Below, piece after piece: positions 26,054-35,056 of a stretch of 64,000 nucleotides of DNA. Position numbers and translations under genes: made by a program. The notes beneath the pieces are model-generated. The model saw nothing but the letters and a program-made list of their open reading frames with translations, made no database searches and was not told the origin of the DNA. How positions within the stretch are numbered: position 1 is the stretch's first letter; each line of letters starts with the position of its first letter. Location of the stretch: NCBI RefSeq assembly GCF_030143245.1, contig NZ_JARJNS010000002.1, positions 434,001 through 498,000 on the forward strand, given 5' to 3'. The DNA is from Rhabdaerophilum sp. SD176. Lineage in GTDB: Bacteria; Pseudomonadota; Alphaproteobacteria; Rhizobiales; Beijerinckiaceae.

Positions 26054-26578
26054 GTGAAATCGCCCCTCCTTTCCGCTGTTGCTGCCGCCCCGGCTCCGCC
26101 GGCGGATCCGCGCGCGCTGACGCCGGCCCTGCCGGATTTCGAACTGATCGAGCTGCTGTTCTTCGCCTATCGCGACTTTGTCGGTGAACCGGACAGGCTG
26201 CTCGAGCGGCACGGTTTCGGCCGCGCCCATCACCGGGTGATCCACTTCATCAACCGGCATCCCGGCCTGACGGTCGCGGAACTGCTTGATATTCTCGAGA
26301 TCACCAAGCAGAGCCTCGCCCGTGTCCTGAAGGATCTCATCCATGGCGATTTCGTGGAGCAGAAGGCCGGGGCGGAAGATCGCCGCCAGCGCCTCCTGTT
26401 CCTGACGGACAAGGGGCGGGCCCTCGCCGACGGGCTGGCCACGATGCAGCACCAGCGGATCACCCGTGCCGTGGCGGCCATCGGCTCCGAGCATCGCCCC
26501 ATGATTGCCCGCTTTCTCGCGGAACTGATCGACAAGGAACGCGGGGCGGCCCCCGCGACAGCGCCATCCGCGTCGTGA
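26054..26578 (+). CDS. MarR family transcriptional regulator (PetP-like)
   Basis: A 174-residue winged-helix protein. After a proline-rich N-terminus come FELIELLFFAYRDF and GFGRAHHRVIHFINRHPGLT. The DNA-binding helices are VAELLDILEITKQSLARVLK and the wing is KAGAEDRRQRLLFLT. In Rhodobacter the MarR protein PetP and the response regulator PetR are encoded together next to petABC. Here the order MarR - OmpR regulator is kept, but 16-18 kb from petABC, with a histidine kinase added. The PetP name is therefore an inference from gene order. An inverted repeat lies just upstream. Confidence 0.82.
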   Translation: MKSPLLSAVAAAPAPPADPRALTPALPDFELIELLFFAYRDFVGEPDRLLERHGFGRAHHRVIHFINRHPGLTVAELLDILEITKQSLARVLKDLIHGDFVEQKAGAEDRRQRLLFLTDKGRALADGLATMQHQRITRAVAAIGSEHRPMIARFLAELIDKERGAAPATAPSAS

Positions 26579-26653
26579 TAGGAGGGGCGCAGCCCTTTTC
26601 ATGTCCGGCGGGACAGCCCCTGCCGGGCCTTATCGCCCGAGAAAGCCGTGTCC

Positions 26654-27367
26654 ATGCGCAAGACGGTGGTGACCGACGAAGCCCCGCATATCCTCATCGT
26701 CGACGATGATGACCGGATCCGCACGCTGTTGTACCGGTTCCTGTCGGAAAACGGCTACCGCGTCTCGACGGCCGACAATGCCCGCGAAGCGCGCGCCCGG
26801 CTTGAAGGGCTGCTCTTCGACCTGATCGTGCTGGATGTGATGATGCCCGGTGAGAGCGGGCTCAGCCTCGCGCAATGGATCCGCGCCGGCTCTGCCGTGC
26901 CGATCCTGATGCTGACGGCGCGGGCGGAAATCGATGACCGGCTTGCGGGCCTCCAGACCGGGGCCGATGATTACCTCACCAAGCCCTTCGACCCGCGCGA
27001 ATTGCTGCTGCGTATTTCCTCCATCCTGCGCAGGGCCGCCCTGCCGCCGACGAATCCGCGCGAGAATGCGCCGGAAACCGTGCGGTTCGGGCCGTTCCAG
27101 TTTCATTTCGCCCGTGGCGAATTGCGGCAGGAGGAGGAGCATCTCCGGATCACGGAGCGCGAGCGCGAGATGCTCCGCGTGCTGGCCGGGGCTCTTGGCG
27201 AGACGGTCCCGCGGGAGGCGCTGGCTGAGAATGGCAGCGCCTCGAACGAGCGGACCATCGATGTCCAGATCAACCGCCTGCGTCGCAAGATCGAGCCGGA
27301 TCCCGGCAATCCGGTTTTCCTGCAGACCGTGCGGGGCATCGGCTACCGGCTGGTCATCGATCGATGA
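26654..27367 (+). CDS. OmpR-family response regulator (PetR-like)
   Basis: A 237-residue two-domain response regulator. The receiver has the acidic pocket IVDDDDR, the phospho-acceptor Asp61 in [13 protein letters not shown] and the lysine in [11 protein letters not shown]. The C-terminal winged helix includes [33 protein letters not shown] and [14 protein letters not shown] six bases earlier (26648) is an alternative start. It lies 75 bp after the MarR gene and overlaps the histidine kinase gene by 4 bp, so kinase and regulator are almost certainly partners. In Rhodobacter PetR is required for bc1 expression; the same role here is inferred. Confidence 0.9.
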   Translation: MRKTVVTDEAPHILIVDDDDRIRTLLYRFLSENGYRVSTADNAREARARLEGLLFDLIVLDVMMPGESGLSLAQWIRAGSAVPILMLTARAEIDDRLAGLQTGADDYLTKPFDPRELLLRISSILRRAALPPTNPRENAPETVRFGPFQFHFARGELRQEEEHLRITEREREMLRVLAGALGETVPREALAENGSASNERTIDVQINRLRRKIEPDPGNPVFLQTVRGIGYRLVIDR

Positions 27368-28875
27368 GCGCGTGGCGGACCACGTTCGACCAGGTTGCCG
27401 CTGCCCTCGCCATGCTGGCCCGGCTGGTCTGGCGGATGCTCCGGATGGTGTTCGACCTGGTGCGCTGGCTGCTCGGGCTCCTGCTTCATGTCGTCCGCGT
27501 CGTCTGGCAGCGGCCGGAGATCCAGCGCCTGTTCCAGCCCTTTTTCCGTCTGGAGGCGCGGATCGGGCGCTGGCTCAACCGGATCCTGCCCAAACGGCTC
27601 TATACAAGGGCGCTGATGATCATCATCGTGCCGATGGTGCTGCTCCAGGCCGTGGTGGCCTATATCTTCATGGAAAGGCACTGGCAGGCCGTCACGGCGC
27701 GGCTTTCTGCCGCGATCACCCAGGATATCGCCGCGCTGATCGACATCTACGAGCGGCCGACGCCGGGCATCGATGGCCGATTGCTGGCCCAGATCGCGGA
27801 GCAGCGGCTCGGGCTCGACGTGGATTTCCTGCCGCTTGAACCGCTGCCGCCGCCGCTCGAAAAGCCGTTTTTCGACATTCTCGATCAGGCGCTCTCGGCT
27901 GAATTGCGCACCCGCGTCCGCAAGCCGTTCTGGATCGACACGGTCGGCTCCTCCTCGATCGTCGAGATCCGGGTGCTGCTCGACAGCGCGATGATGCGCG
28001 TCACGGCCCGGCGCAGCCAGGCCTATGCGTCGAACTCGCATATTTTCCTGATCTGGATGGCGGGCTCGTCGCTGGTTCTGATCACGGTGGCGATCCTGCT
28101 GCTCCGCAACCAGATCCGGCCGATCCTGAGCCTCGCCGATGCGGCCGACAGCTTCGGCAAAGGGCGGGATGTCCAGTTCCGGCCCCGCGGGGCGCGCGAG
28201 GTGCGGCGGGCGGGCCTCGCCTTCCTCGAGATGAAGAACAGGATCGAGCGGGCGATCGAGCAACGCACCACGATGCTGAACGGGGTCAGCCACGATCTCC
28301 GGACGATCCTGACCCGGTTCCGCCTCTCCCTGGCGCTGCTGCCCGAGGGGCCCGAAGTCGAGGATATGAAGCGCGATATCGACGAGATGAGCCGGATGCT
28401 GGAGGATTACCTCGCTTTTGCGCGCGGCGAGGCGGCCGAATCGGCCGAAGCGACCGATATCCGCGCGCTGCTGGAGGATTTCCGGGTTGATGCAGAGCGT
28501 ACAGGGCATTTCGCCACCCTCGCCGTCGAGGGCGATCCGGTGGTCAGCGTGCGGCCGCAGGCCTTCCGCCGGCTTCTCGGGAACCTCGTTGCCAACGCCG
28601 CGCGGTATGGCGACCGGATCGAGATCCAGGCCGTGCATGACGAGCGCTATCTCACGGTAACGGTGGATGATGACGGGCCGGGCATTCCCGAGGAGCTGCG
28701 CGAGGAGGTGTTCAAGCCCTTCCTCCGGCTCGATGTCTCGCGCAACCAGGATCATGCCGGCACGGGCCTTGGCCTTGCGATTGCGCGGGGCATCGCGCGC
28801 GGGCATGGCGGCGACATCGTTCTGGAAGATTCGCCGCTTGGCGGATTGCGGGCCCGGGTGAAGGTGCCCGCCTGA
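27364..28875 (+). CDS. Sensor histidine kinase
   Basis: A 503-residue membrane kinase. Hydrophobic helices lie at about residues 83-103 and 226-247 and flank a ~120-residue periplasmic sensor domain. An extra N-terminal amphipathic region (residues 10-50) precedes them. A HAMP linker follows the second helix. The phospho-acceptor is His310 in [23 protein letters not shown]-binding boxes are [26 protein letters not shown] and [18 protein letters not shown]. It resembles EnvZ-type kinases. The ATGA overlap with the response regulator implies coupled translation. The signal is not known. It ends 3 bp from convergent csaA. Confidence 0.92.
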   Translation: MSAWRTTFDQVAAALAMLARLVWRMLRMVFDLVRWLLGLLLHVVRVVWQRPEIQRLFQPFFRLEARIGRWLNRILPKRLYTRALMIIIVPMVLLQAVVAYIFMERHWQAVTARLSAAITQDIAALIDIYERPTPGIDGRLLAQIAEQRLGLDVDFLPLEPLPPPLEKPFFDILDQALSAELRTRVRKPFWIDTVGSSSIVEIRVLLDSAMMRVTARRSQAYASNSHIFLIWMAGSSLVLITVAILLLRNQIRPILSLADAADSFGKGRDVQFRPRGAREVRRAGLAFLEMKNRIERAIEQRTTMLNGVSHDLRTILTRFRLSLALLPEGPEVEDMKRDIDEMSRMLEDYLAFARGEAAESAEATDIRALLEDFRVDAERTGHFATLAVEGDPVVSVRPQAFRRLLGNLVANAARYGDRIEIQAVHDERYLTVTVDDDGPGIPEELREEVFKPFLRLDVSRNQDHAGTGLGLAIARGIARGHGGDIVLEDSPLGGLRARVKVPA

Positions 28876-28878
28876 GGT

Positions 28879-29232
28879 TCAGAACAGCCGGCCGCCATTC
28901 GGAACGGGGCGTTCCGGCATCACGAGGACGACCTCGCCTTCGGCATCGGGGAAGCCGAGGGTCAGCACCTCGGACATGAATTTTCCGATCTGGCGCGGCG
29001 CGAAGTTCATCACCGCCGCCACCTGCCGGCCGACGAGCGTTTCCGGCGTGTAATGAACGGTGATCTGCGCCGAGGAGCGGCGCGTGCCGAGCGGTCCGAA
29101 ATCGATCGTCAGCTTCCAGGCCGGTTTGCGGGCTTCCGGGAAGGCCTCGACCGCGACGATGGTGCCGACGCGGATATCCAGCGCCGCGAACGTGTCGAAC
29201 GGGGTGACAGGCTGAAGGGCAGTCGCCATCAT
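28879..29232 (-). CDS. csaA: tRNA-binding protein CsaA-like
   Basis: A 117-residue single OB-fold protein related to the tRNA-binding C-terminal domain of methionyl-tRNA synthetase. FAALDIRVGTIVAVEAFPEA, WKLTIDFGPLGTRRSSAQI and AVMNFAPRQIGKFMSEVLTL are diagnostic of CsaA, which is proposed to have chaperone-like activity. Two adjacent ATGs (29232 and 29229) could start it. The gap to the upstream TetR gene is only 5 bp, so the two are co-transcribed. Confidence 0.9.
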   Translation of the reverse strand: MMATALQPVTPFDTFAALDIRVGTIVAVEAFPEARKPAWKLTIDFGPLGTRRSSAQITVHYTPETLVGRQVAAVMNFAPRQIGKFMSEVLTLGFPDAEGEVVLVMPERPVPNGGRLF

Positions 29233-29237
29233 GGGAT

Positions 29238-29921
29238 TCAGGCCGCGTCCCGTTCGCTGTTCCTGCCAGGCCGCCGGAGGTCCTTTGCCGCCCGGCAGAA
29301 GCCGCGCAACGGCGCCATCAGGCGGTCGAGCCCTTCGGCCCGCCGGAGGACCCATTCCCCGCGCGACAATTCCCGATCAAGCGCAGCCATGGTCTTCGGC
29401 AGGGTCTCGTCATTCTCGTCGAGGAAGACGGGCATCACCCGGGCGAAAACGAGGATCGCGCCCTGCAGCTTGACCAGGCCCATCGGCCCTTCCGTCTCGA
29501 TGCCGACCGAGGCGAGCAGGTAGCGCCAGGAATTCAGCGCCTGCTGGTTCAGCGCCAACATACCCGGCACGTCGCCCTGGAAGGCGCGGTGGATGCTGCG
29601 CAAGGCATGACGATAGGGCCGCAGCGCGTCAAAACGGCGCAGCATCAGGTCGAGCACTCGGTCCCGCGCGGGCTGGTCGATCAGGTCGGCTGGCGTGCCC
29701 TCGAGGGTCACCCGGTCAATGCGGCGGACGAAGCCACCGAGCATGGCCCCCTTGGAGGGGAAAAGATCGCGCAGGTCAGCAAGGCCGAGGCCGGCCTCCT
29801 CGGCGATGGCCTCCAGCGGGATATCCGCCCATTCCCGCTCGGCGGCGAGGGTCATCAGCGCATCCACGACGCGATCGCGCGGTGAAGCAACCTGTTCGGG
29901 GGATGAAGCCTTGCGTGCCAT
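29238..29921 (-). CDS. TetR family transcriptional regulator
   Basis: A 227-residue regulator. The N-terminal helix-turn-helix reads IPLEAIAEEAGLGLADLRDL then FPSKGAMLGGFV, the TetR pattern with a conserved Phe and Lys after the recognition helix. The C-terminal all-helical domain (for example HRAFQGDVPGMLALNQQALN) resembles the COQ9/rpsU-divergent type of TetR proteins; that sub-assignment is tentative. It lies directly upstream of csaA. Target genes and ligand are unknown. Confidence 0.82.
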   Translation of the reverse strand: MARKASSPEQVASPRDRVVDALMTLAAEREWADIPLEAIAEEAGLGLADLRDLFPSKGAMLGGFVRRIDRVTLEGTPADLIDQPARDRVLDLMLRRFDALRPYRHALRSIHRAFQGDVPGMLALNQQALNSWRYLLASVGIETEGPMGLVKLQGAILVFARVMPVFLDENDETLPKTMAALDRELSRGEWVLRRAEGLDRLMAPLRGFCRAAKDLRRPGRNSERDAA

Positions 29922-29992
29922 GGGTGCCTCCTGGGGTCAGGACATTGTCGCTCCAAGGTAGGCCACAATGCGGCGGACGCAAGCCCGCCGCG

Positions 29993-30805
29993 TCAACCCG
30001 CCAGGGCCCGGGCCCGGGCGCGCGCGGCCTTGATGGCCTTCGTCATCAACGGCTGAAGCCCTTCCTGGCCCATCAGCACCTCGAGCGCCGCTGCCGTGGT
30101 GCCACCTGGCGAGGTGACATTCTGGCGCAGGGTAGCTGGCGGGGTTTCCGCTTCCTGGAACAGCAACTCACCGGCGCCTTCCACCGTGGCGCGGGCCAGG
30201 CGCATGGCGAGGTCGGGCGCAAGGCCGAGTTCCTCGCCGGCTTTCGCCATCGCCTCGACCAGATGGAACACATAGGCCGGGCCGGAGCCGGACAGGGCCG
30301 TGACCGAATCGATATCGGCTTCATGGTCGAGCCATTCGAGGCGGCCGGTTGTCTGCAGAAGGGCGAGAACCTGCCGCCGCTCCGCCTCGCTCAGCCCGCC
30401 TGTGGCATAGGCGCCGGTAATGCCGCGCCCGATCGCCGCGGGCGTATTCGGCATGGCGCGGACGATCCGGGTGATTCCGGGCAGGCGGGCACGCAGGTCG
30501 GCGATGCTCTTCCCGGCGAGGATCGAGACGATCACCGTGTTCGCATCGACATGCATTTTCAGGGTGGCGGCAGCCGAATCCAGCATCTGCGGCTTGATGG
30601 CGAGGAGAACCAGTTCCGCGGGTGTGCCGGCGGCAGGGTTCAGGCTGAAGCCATAGCGCGCGGCATCCGCGCGGAGGGTATCGGACGGGTTGGGATCGAT
30701 CACGCGGATCCGTGTGGCGGGCCAGCCGGCCTTCAACGCGCCGTGGAGCATGGCGCCGCCCATTTTGCCGGCACCGAAAATCAGAAGATCAACAAAGCTG
30801 TCCAT
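29993..30805 (-). CDS. proC: Pyrroline-5-carboxylate reductase
   Basis: A 270-residue enzyme. The Rossmann motif is LLIFGAGKMGGAML near the N-terminus. VILAVKPQ is represented by LVLLAIKPQMLDSA. RIVRAMPNTPAAIGRGITGA and SGSGPAYVFHLVEAMAKAGE are the hallmark blocks, and NVTSPGGTTAAALEVL closes the active site. It reduces P5C to proline with NAD(P)H. It is 77 bp downstream of a YbjN-domain gene on the same strand, a common alphaproteobacterial pairing. Confidence 0.95.
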   Translation of the reverse strand: MDSFVDLLIFGAGKMGGAMLHGALKAGWPATRIRVIDPNPSDTLRADAARYGFSLNPAAGTPAELVLLAIKPQMLDSAAATLKMHVDANTVIVSILAGKSIADLRARLPGITRIVRAMPNTPAAIGRGITGAYATGGLSEAERRQVLALLQTTGRLEWLDHEADIDSVTALSGSGPAYVFHLVEAMAKAGEELGLAPDLAMRLARATVEGAGELLFQEAETPPATLRQNVTSPGGTTAAALEVLMGQEGLQPLMTKAIKAARARARALAG

Positions 30806-30882
30806 GAAAAATCCGAAGGGTTGGCGAAAGATCCGAAAGGCGGGGAAACGGTTCCCGGCGGCCGGATCTGCCTCCGTCCGGA

Positions 30883-31383
30883 TCAGGCCTCGCCGGCCGT
30901 CTCGAACATGGCGGTATCCAGCGCCTCGGCGGCCGTCTTACCCGCCCAGACCACGAACTGGAAGGCCTGATAATAGCGTTCGCAGGCCTCGACCGCGATT
31001 TTCATCGCCGCTTCGCATTGGTCGGGCGAAGGATCGACGCCGCCGACCAGCAGCAGCGAATGGCGGAACACCACGGCATTGCCGCTCGACCAGACATCGA
31101 AATGGCCGACCCACATCTGCTCGTTGAGCTTGGCGATCAGCTGCAGCACCTCGGCGCGGCGGCGCTCCGGCACTTTCAGGTCGAAGGCGCAGCTGAGATG
31201 CAGGGCCTCCATCTCGGAAAGCCAGGTGAAGCTGATCTGGTAGTCGCACCAGCGGCCGGTGACGCCGAGGGAGATCTCGTCCTCGTCATCCCGTTCGAAC
31301 GACCAGTGATGCCGCAGGGCAATCTGCTCGATCAGATCGACCGGGTTCTCGGCGCGGGCGGGGTCGCGATCGACAAATGTCAT
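30883..31383 (-). CDS. YbjN domain-containing protein
   Basis: A 166-residue protein with the YbjN fold, related to type III secretion chaperones. Key blocks are VTGRWCDYQISFTWLSEMEA, LHLSCAFDLKVPERRRAEVL, LIAKLNEQMWVGHFDVW and ACERYYQAFQFVVWAGKTA. YbjN proteins are proposed to modulate stress or envelope functions, but the mechanism is unknown. The start MTFVDRDPARAENPVD at 31383 is chosen over an upstream start in the same frame because conservation begins here. proC follows. Confidence 0.85.
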   Translation of the reverse strand: MTFVDRDPARAENPVDLIEQIALRHHWSFERDDEDEISLGVTGRWCDYQISFTWLSEMEALHLSCAFDLKVPERRRAEVLQLIAKLNEQMWVGHFDVWSSGNAVVFRHSLLLVGGVDPSPDQCEAAMKIAVEACERYYQAFQFVVWAGKTAAEALDTAMFETAGEA

Positions 31384-31819
31384 CACAGGCCTTTTATGGT
31401 CGTTTTCATGTGCGTGCTGCCGGAAAACGGGCGCAAGAACCCGTCGCGCCGGATGGCACGCTGCCAGACTTGAGACTACGCGGAACGCGGGGAACGCCAC
31501 GCTACCCGGCCATACCGGCATGCCGGAACAGCCAACGCGGACTTGACTCGGGCGGTTTTTTTCTGCCGCGAATCACCCTCATCGAACCTAGCATGGCCAG
31601 ATTCGCGCTGTCGCCGCCTTTCTGCGGCGATACTCACAGCGACGTTGGGGAAAAACCGCGACCGGAAAACCGGCGGGACGGGAAGTCAGCGTCACGTGCG
31701 ACCTTCCGGGATTCGGCGGGCTGCCACAACCTCGCGGCCCGATCCGATCCACAGTCTTGGCGATGTCCACAGGGGTGTAAGAAACCCTTTGACGGCGCCG
31801 CCGTTTAAGGAAAGCCGGC
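31384..31819. other. 436-bp gap between ybjN and the UbiK-like gene
   Basis: It should carry the YbjN promoter on the minus strand. It contains small GC-rich inverted repeats, such as GCCGC-N6-GCGGC near 31614-31629, and two TCCACAG-like words near 31750-31770 that do not reach a DnaA-box consensus. I see no credible coding frame, RNA gene or repeat. Confidence 0.4.
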
Positions 31820-32113
31820 TCAGCTCTCCGCTGATTCCTTGCCGGCCTTCTTCGATGCCGCCTTGCCGGAAAGGGCTGATTCCAGTGCCTCGATCCGGGC
31901 AAGCAGGCGATCATTCTCGTCCCGCGCGGCGATGGCCACCAACCGGACGGCCTCGAATTCCTCACGGGTCACAAGGTCTGAATCGCGGAGGATCCGCTCG
32001 ATCTGGCTGCGGGCAAAACTGTCCGCCTCGCGCTGCACACCCTGCGCCAGACCGACGGCGCCGGTCATCACACGCGACAATTCATCGAGCAGGCGGGTCG
32101 GGGGTTCACGCAT
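31820..32113 (-). CDS. UbiK-family accessory factor (BMFP)
   Basis: A 97-residue protein. The N-terminal half (RLLDELSRVMTGAVGLAQGV, then QREADSFARSQIERILRDSD) and a C-terminal coiled coil (LVAIAARDENDRLLARIEAL) match the BMFP/UbiK family, including the VTREEFEAVR junction. UbiK assists ubiquinone biosynthesis in E. coli and the family trimerises through the coiled coil. The tail is Lys/Ala/Ser-rich. The start MREPPTRL fits the family. It is divergent from lgt with ~120 bp between. Confidence 0.85.
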   Translation of the reverse strand: MREPPTRLLDELSRVMTGAVGLAQGVQREADSFARSQIERILRDSDLVTREEFEAVRLVAIAARDENDRLLARIEALESALSGKAASKKAGKESAES

Positions 32114-32233
32114 TGTCGGCTCCGTGAGGGCAGGGTTGGGTTGGCAGGTCGCCATTCGGGACGAGCTTCTAGCATGGCGGAGCGGCTTTCGTTAGAGAAG
32201 ATTCGCCCGCGCGACGTGAAGGACCTGCTGCCC

Positions 32234-33055
32234 ATGCTGCTCCCCGAAATCGACCCCGTCGCCTTTGCCATCGGACCGATCATCGTGCGCTGGTATGCGC
32301 TGGCCTATATTCTCGGCCTCGTGGCCGGCTGGCTCTATGCGCGGCATCTGGCCGCAACCGCCCGGCTCTGGGGCGGGGCGCGGGCACCGACGCCGGAAGA
32401 GCTGGACGACCTCCTTGTCTTCGCGGCCCTCGGTGTGGTGATCGGCGGGCGGCTCGGCTTCGTGCTGTTCTACAAGCCGGGCTACTATGTCGCGAACCCG
32501 CTCGAGATCCTGCAGACCTGGAAGGGCGGCATGTCGTTCCATGGGGGGCTGTTCGGCGCGGCTGTTGCCGTGGCCCTGTTTGCCCGACGGCGCGGGCTCA
32601 ACCCCTATGCCATGGCCGATCTTGCTGCGGTTGTGGCGCCGGTCGGCCTCCTGCTCGGCCGCATCGCCAATTTCATCAAGGGAGAGCTCTGGGGTCGGCC
32701 TGCCGATGTGCCTTGGGCGATCATCTTTCCGGATGCCGGGCCGGAGCCGCGCCACCCTTCGCAGTTGTACGAGGCGGGACTGGAAGGGCTTCTGCTGCTG
32801 ATCGTTCTCGCCGTACTGGTCCGACGCACGGGATTTCGTGCGCCCGGGCTGCTGGCGGGAATTTTCGGGAGCGGCTATGCTGCAGCGCGGTTCTTCGTGG
32901 AATTCTTCCGTGAGCCGGACCGCTATCTCGGCTTCATCGCCGGGGGGTGGCTGACCATGGGCATGGCCTTGTCGATCCCGATGTTCCTGGCCGGACTCTG
33001 GCTGATCCGGCGGGGGCTTGCGGCCCGCAGGACAGGATTGGCAGGGGCGGAGTGA
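32234..33055 (+). CDS. lgt: Prolipoprotein diacylglyceryl transferase
   Basis: A 273-residue polytopic membrane enzyme. MLLPEIDPVAFAIGPIIVRW starts the protein, and IQTWKGGMSFHGGL is represented by LQTWKGGMSFHGGLFGA. The signature loop GRIANFIKGELWGRP keeps the Arg, first Asn, Glu and last Gly that are important in E. coli Lgt, while the second Asn is Lys. It transfers diacylglycerol to the lipobox cysteine; the lipoproteins at 18.0 and 41.5 kb are likely substrates. The ATG at 32234 fits the family start, with AAGGA about 10 bases upstream; an ATG at 32174 would add 20 residues. It is first in lgt-midA-pgeF. Confidence 0.92.
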   Translation: MLLPEIDPVAFAIGPIIVRWYALAYILGLVAGWLYARHLAATARLWGGARAPTPEELDDLLVFAALGVVIGGRLGFVLFYKPGYYVANPLEILQTWKGGMSFHGGLFGAAVAVALFARRRGLNPYAMADLAAVVAPVGLLLGRIANFIKGELWGRPADVPWAIIFPDAGPEPRHPSQLYEAGLEGLLLLIVLAVLVRRTGFRAPGLLAGIFGSGYAAARFFVEFFREPDRYLGFIAGGWLTMGMALSIPMFLAGLWLIRRGLAARRTGLAGAE

Positions 33056-33057
33056 GC

Positions 33058-34158
33058 ATGCTCGAGAACGAGATTGTCGCCGAGATCCGCGCCAACGGCC
33101 CGATGGGGATCGACCGGTTCATGGCGCTGGCGCTCGGCCATCCGCGCCACGGCTATTACATGACGCGCGACCCGTTCGGCATGGCCGGGGATTTCGTCAC
33201 TGCGCCGGAAATCAGCCAGATCTTCGGGGAATTGCTGGGGCTGTTCACCGCCATTGGCTGGCAGATGCTGGGCGAGCCGCCGAGGGTGGCTTTGGTCGAG
33301 CTTGGCCCCGGACGTGGCACGCTGATGGCCGATGCCTTGCGGGCGGCGCGGGCGCTGCCCGGCTTCACCTCCTGCCTCGAGGTGCATCTCGTCGAGATGA
33401 GCCCGGTTCTCCAGCGGGCACAGGCCGATACGCTGAAGGAGAGCGGGCACCGTGTGACCTGGCATGCCTCGATCGAGAGTCTGCCGGAGGATCGCCCGCT
33501 GCTGATCCTTGCCAATGAGTTCTTCGATGCGCTGCCGATCCGCCAGTTCCAGCGCTACGGAACCGAATGGCGCGAGCGCCTTGTCGGGATCGGACCGGAA
33601 GGGCAACTGGCGCTCGGGCTTGATCGCAACGCCGCACAGGGGCTGACGATCGAAGCGCCGGAAGGCACGGTTTTCGAAACCTCGCCAATCTCGCTCGACA
33701 TCATGAAAAAGCTGGCGAGCCGGCTCGTTGCCCAGAACGGCCTGCTGCTGGCGGTCGATTACGGACACGCGCATTTTGCCTTCGGCGAGACGCTTCAGGC
33801 CGTCAGGAAGCACCAGTTTGCTTCGGTCCTCGCCAATCCCGGTGAGGCCGATATCACCGCCCATGTCGATTTCGCCAGCCTTGCCATCGCGGCGCGGCGG
33901 GCGGGCGCCAAGGATCACCCGGTCCTGACGCAGGCCACCCTGCTGGAGCGGCTGGGCATCCGGCACAGGGCCGGCATCCTCAAGCCGAAGGCGGAAAATC
34001 CGGCCGAGATCGATGCCGCAGTGGAGCGCCTCGCTGGCACTGGTCCGGGCGGAATGGGCCAGCTTTTCAAGGCCTTGGCCATATCCGGCCCGGGCATGGC
34101 CGCCTTGCCCGGCTTCGACCAGCCCGATCCACGCCTCGCCGGAACCGCTTCTCGCTGA
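33058..34158 (+). CDS. Class I SAM-dependent methyltransferase, MidA/NDUFAF7 family
   Basis: A 366-residue protein with MidA features: RANGPMGIDRFMALALGHPR, HGYYMTRDPFGMAGDFVTAP and EISQIFGELLG at the start, then the SAM-binding motif VALVELGPGRGTLMADALRA. PLLILANEFFDALPIRQF is the next family block. Mitochondrial NDUFAF7 symmetrically dimethylates an arginine of a complex I subunit; in bacteria the substrate is unproven. The start is 2 bp after the lgt stop, and pgeF follows after 9 bp. The lgt-midA-pgeF order is common in alphaproteobacteria. Confidence 0.92.
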   Translation: MLENEIVAEIRANGPMGIDRFMALALGHPRHGYYMTRDPFGMAGDFVTAPEISQIFGELLGLFTAIGWQMLGEPPRVALVELGPGRGTLMADALRAARALPGFTSCLEVHLVEMSPVLQRAQADTLKESGHRVTWHASIESLPEDRPLLILANEFFDALPIRQFQRYGTEWRERLVGIGPEGQLALGLDRNAAQGLTIEAPEGTVFETSPISLDIMKKLASRLVAQNGLLLAVDYGHAHFAFGETLQAVRKHQFASVLANPGEADITAHVDFASLAIAARRAGAKDHPVLTQATLLERLGIRHRAGILKPKAENPAEIDAAVERLAGTGPGGMGQLFKALAISGPGMAALPGFDQPDPRLAGTASR

Positions 34159-34167
34159 AAGCCCGCA

Positions 34168-34935
34168 ATGCTCACGCCGTTGACTTCACCTGCCCTCAAC
34201 CGCGCCGGAATCCGCCATGCCTTCTTTACCCGCGAAGGCGGCGTTTCCACGGGCGTCTATGCCAGCCTGAACGGGGGGATCGGCTCGAATGACGATCCGG
34301 CGGCCGTGGCCGAGAACCGACACCGGATGGCGGCCTATCTCGATGTTCTGCCAGAGCATTTTCTCTCGCTCTATCAGATCCATTCCGCCATCGCGCTCGA
34401 TGTCGAGGCGCCCTGGCCTTTGGCGGAACGGCCGCAGGCCGATGCGATGGTTACCGTGAAACCGGGCCTCGCCCTGGGTGTCGGCGCTGCGGATTGCGGG
34501 CCGATTCTCTTTGCCGATCCGGAGGTTGGCGTCGTCGGCGCGGCCCATTCCGGCTGGAAAGGCGCGATCGGCGGGGTTCTTGAAGCCACGGTCGACGCGA
34601 TGGAACGGAAGGGCGCGCAGCGTTCCCGCATGATTGTTGCGCTCGGGCCGATGCTGGGGCCGGAAAATTATGAGGTCGGGCCGGAATTCATGGCGCAGTT
34701 CCTGGCAGCGGATGCCGGAAATGCCTGCTTCTTTCGTCCGGGACGGCGCGAAACGCACCCGCATTTCGACCTGCCGGGCTACATTTCGGCCCGTCTGGAA
34801 CGCATCGGGATCGGTGAAATCGACAAACTGAATTTGTGCACCTATGCCGATCCTCAAAGATTTTTTTCGTATCGGCGGAAGACCCATCTCAACGAGCCGG
34901 ATTACGGCCGCCTGATCGCCGCCATCCGGGTATAG
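34168..34935 (+). CDS. pgeF: Peptidoglycan editing factor PgeF (YfiH/laccase domain)
   Basis: A 255-residue Cu-oxidase_4 domain protein. HAFFTREGGVSTGVYASLNG, LGVGAADCGPILFADPEVGV and AAHSGWKGAIGGVLEATVDA carry the conserved histidine, cysteine and histidine of the active centre. The end shows NLCTYADPQRFFSYRR. PgeF/YfiH is reported to remove mis-incorporated L-Ser in peptidoglycan precursors; older names are polyphenol oxidase and laccase. It is last in the lgt-midA-pgeF group. A three-hairpin repeat follows before the convergent SDR gene. Confidence 0.93.
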   Translation: MLTPLTSPALNRAGIRHAFFTREGGVSTGVYASLNGGIGSNDDPAAVAENRHRMAAYLDVLPEHFLSLYQIHSAIALDVEAPWPLAERPQADAMVTVKPGLALGVGAADCGPILFADPEVGVVGAAHSGWKGAIGGVLEATVDAMERKGAQRSRMIVALGPMLGPENYEVGPEFMAQFLAADAGNACFFRPGRRETHPHFDLPGYISARLERIGIGEIDKLNLCTYADPQRFFSYRRKTHLNEPDYGRLIAAIRV

Positions 34936-34950
34936 TCGTTCCCCCCTTTG

Positions 34951-35024
34951 GGTCCCTCGCAACGGCTCCTGCCGGAGCCTGCTCGGCGGCGCAGTCGCGC
35001 CTAGCCAAGGCCGGTGGCCTTGGC
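34951..35024. repeat. Three-hairpin intergenic repeat, copy A
   Basis: A 74-bp element opening GGTCCCTCGCAACGGCTCCT. Three hairpins follow: GGCTCC-TGCC-GGAGCC, GGCGC-AGTC-GCGCC (34988-35001) and GCCAAGGCC-GGT-GGCCTTGGC (35004-35024). A diverged copy lies at 37547-37619. Both copies sit between convergent genes. It resembles REP-type elements or a transcript-end structure. Confidence 0.75.
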
Positions 35025-35056
35025 CCTTTGGTCAATCCAGCGGGGCGTGGGTCGCT

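Noticed and set aside
31384-31819. Possible replication origin in the gap before the UbiK-like gene, from TCCACAG words
   Set aside because: The words do not match the DnaA-box consensus, there is no AT-rich unwinding element, and no dnaA or origin-linked gene is near.
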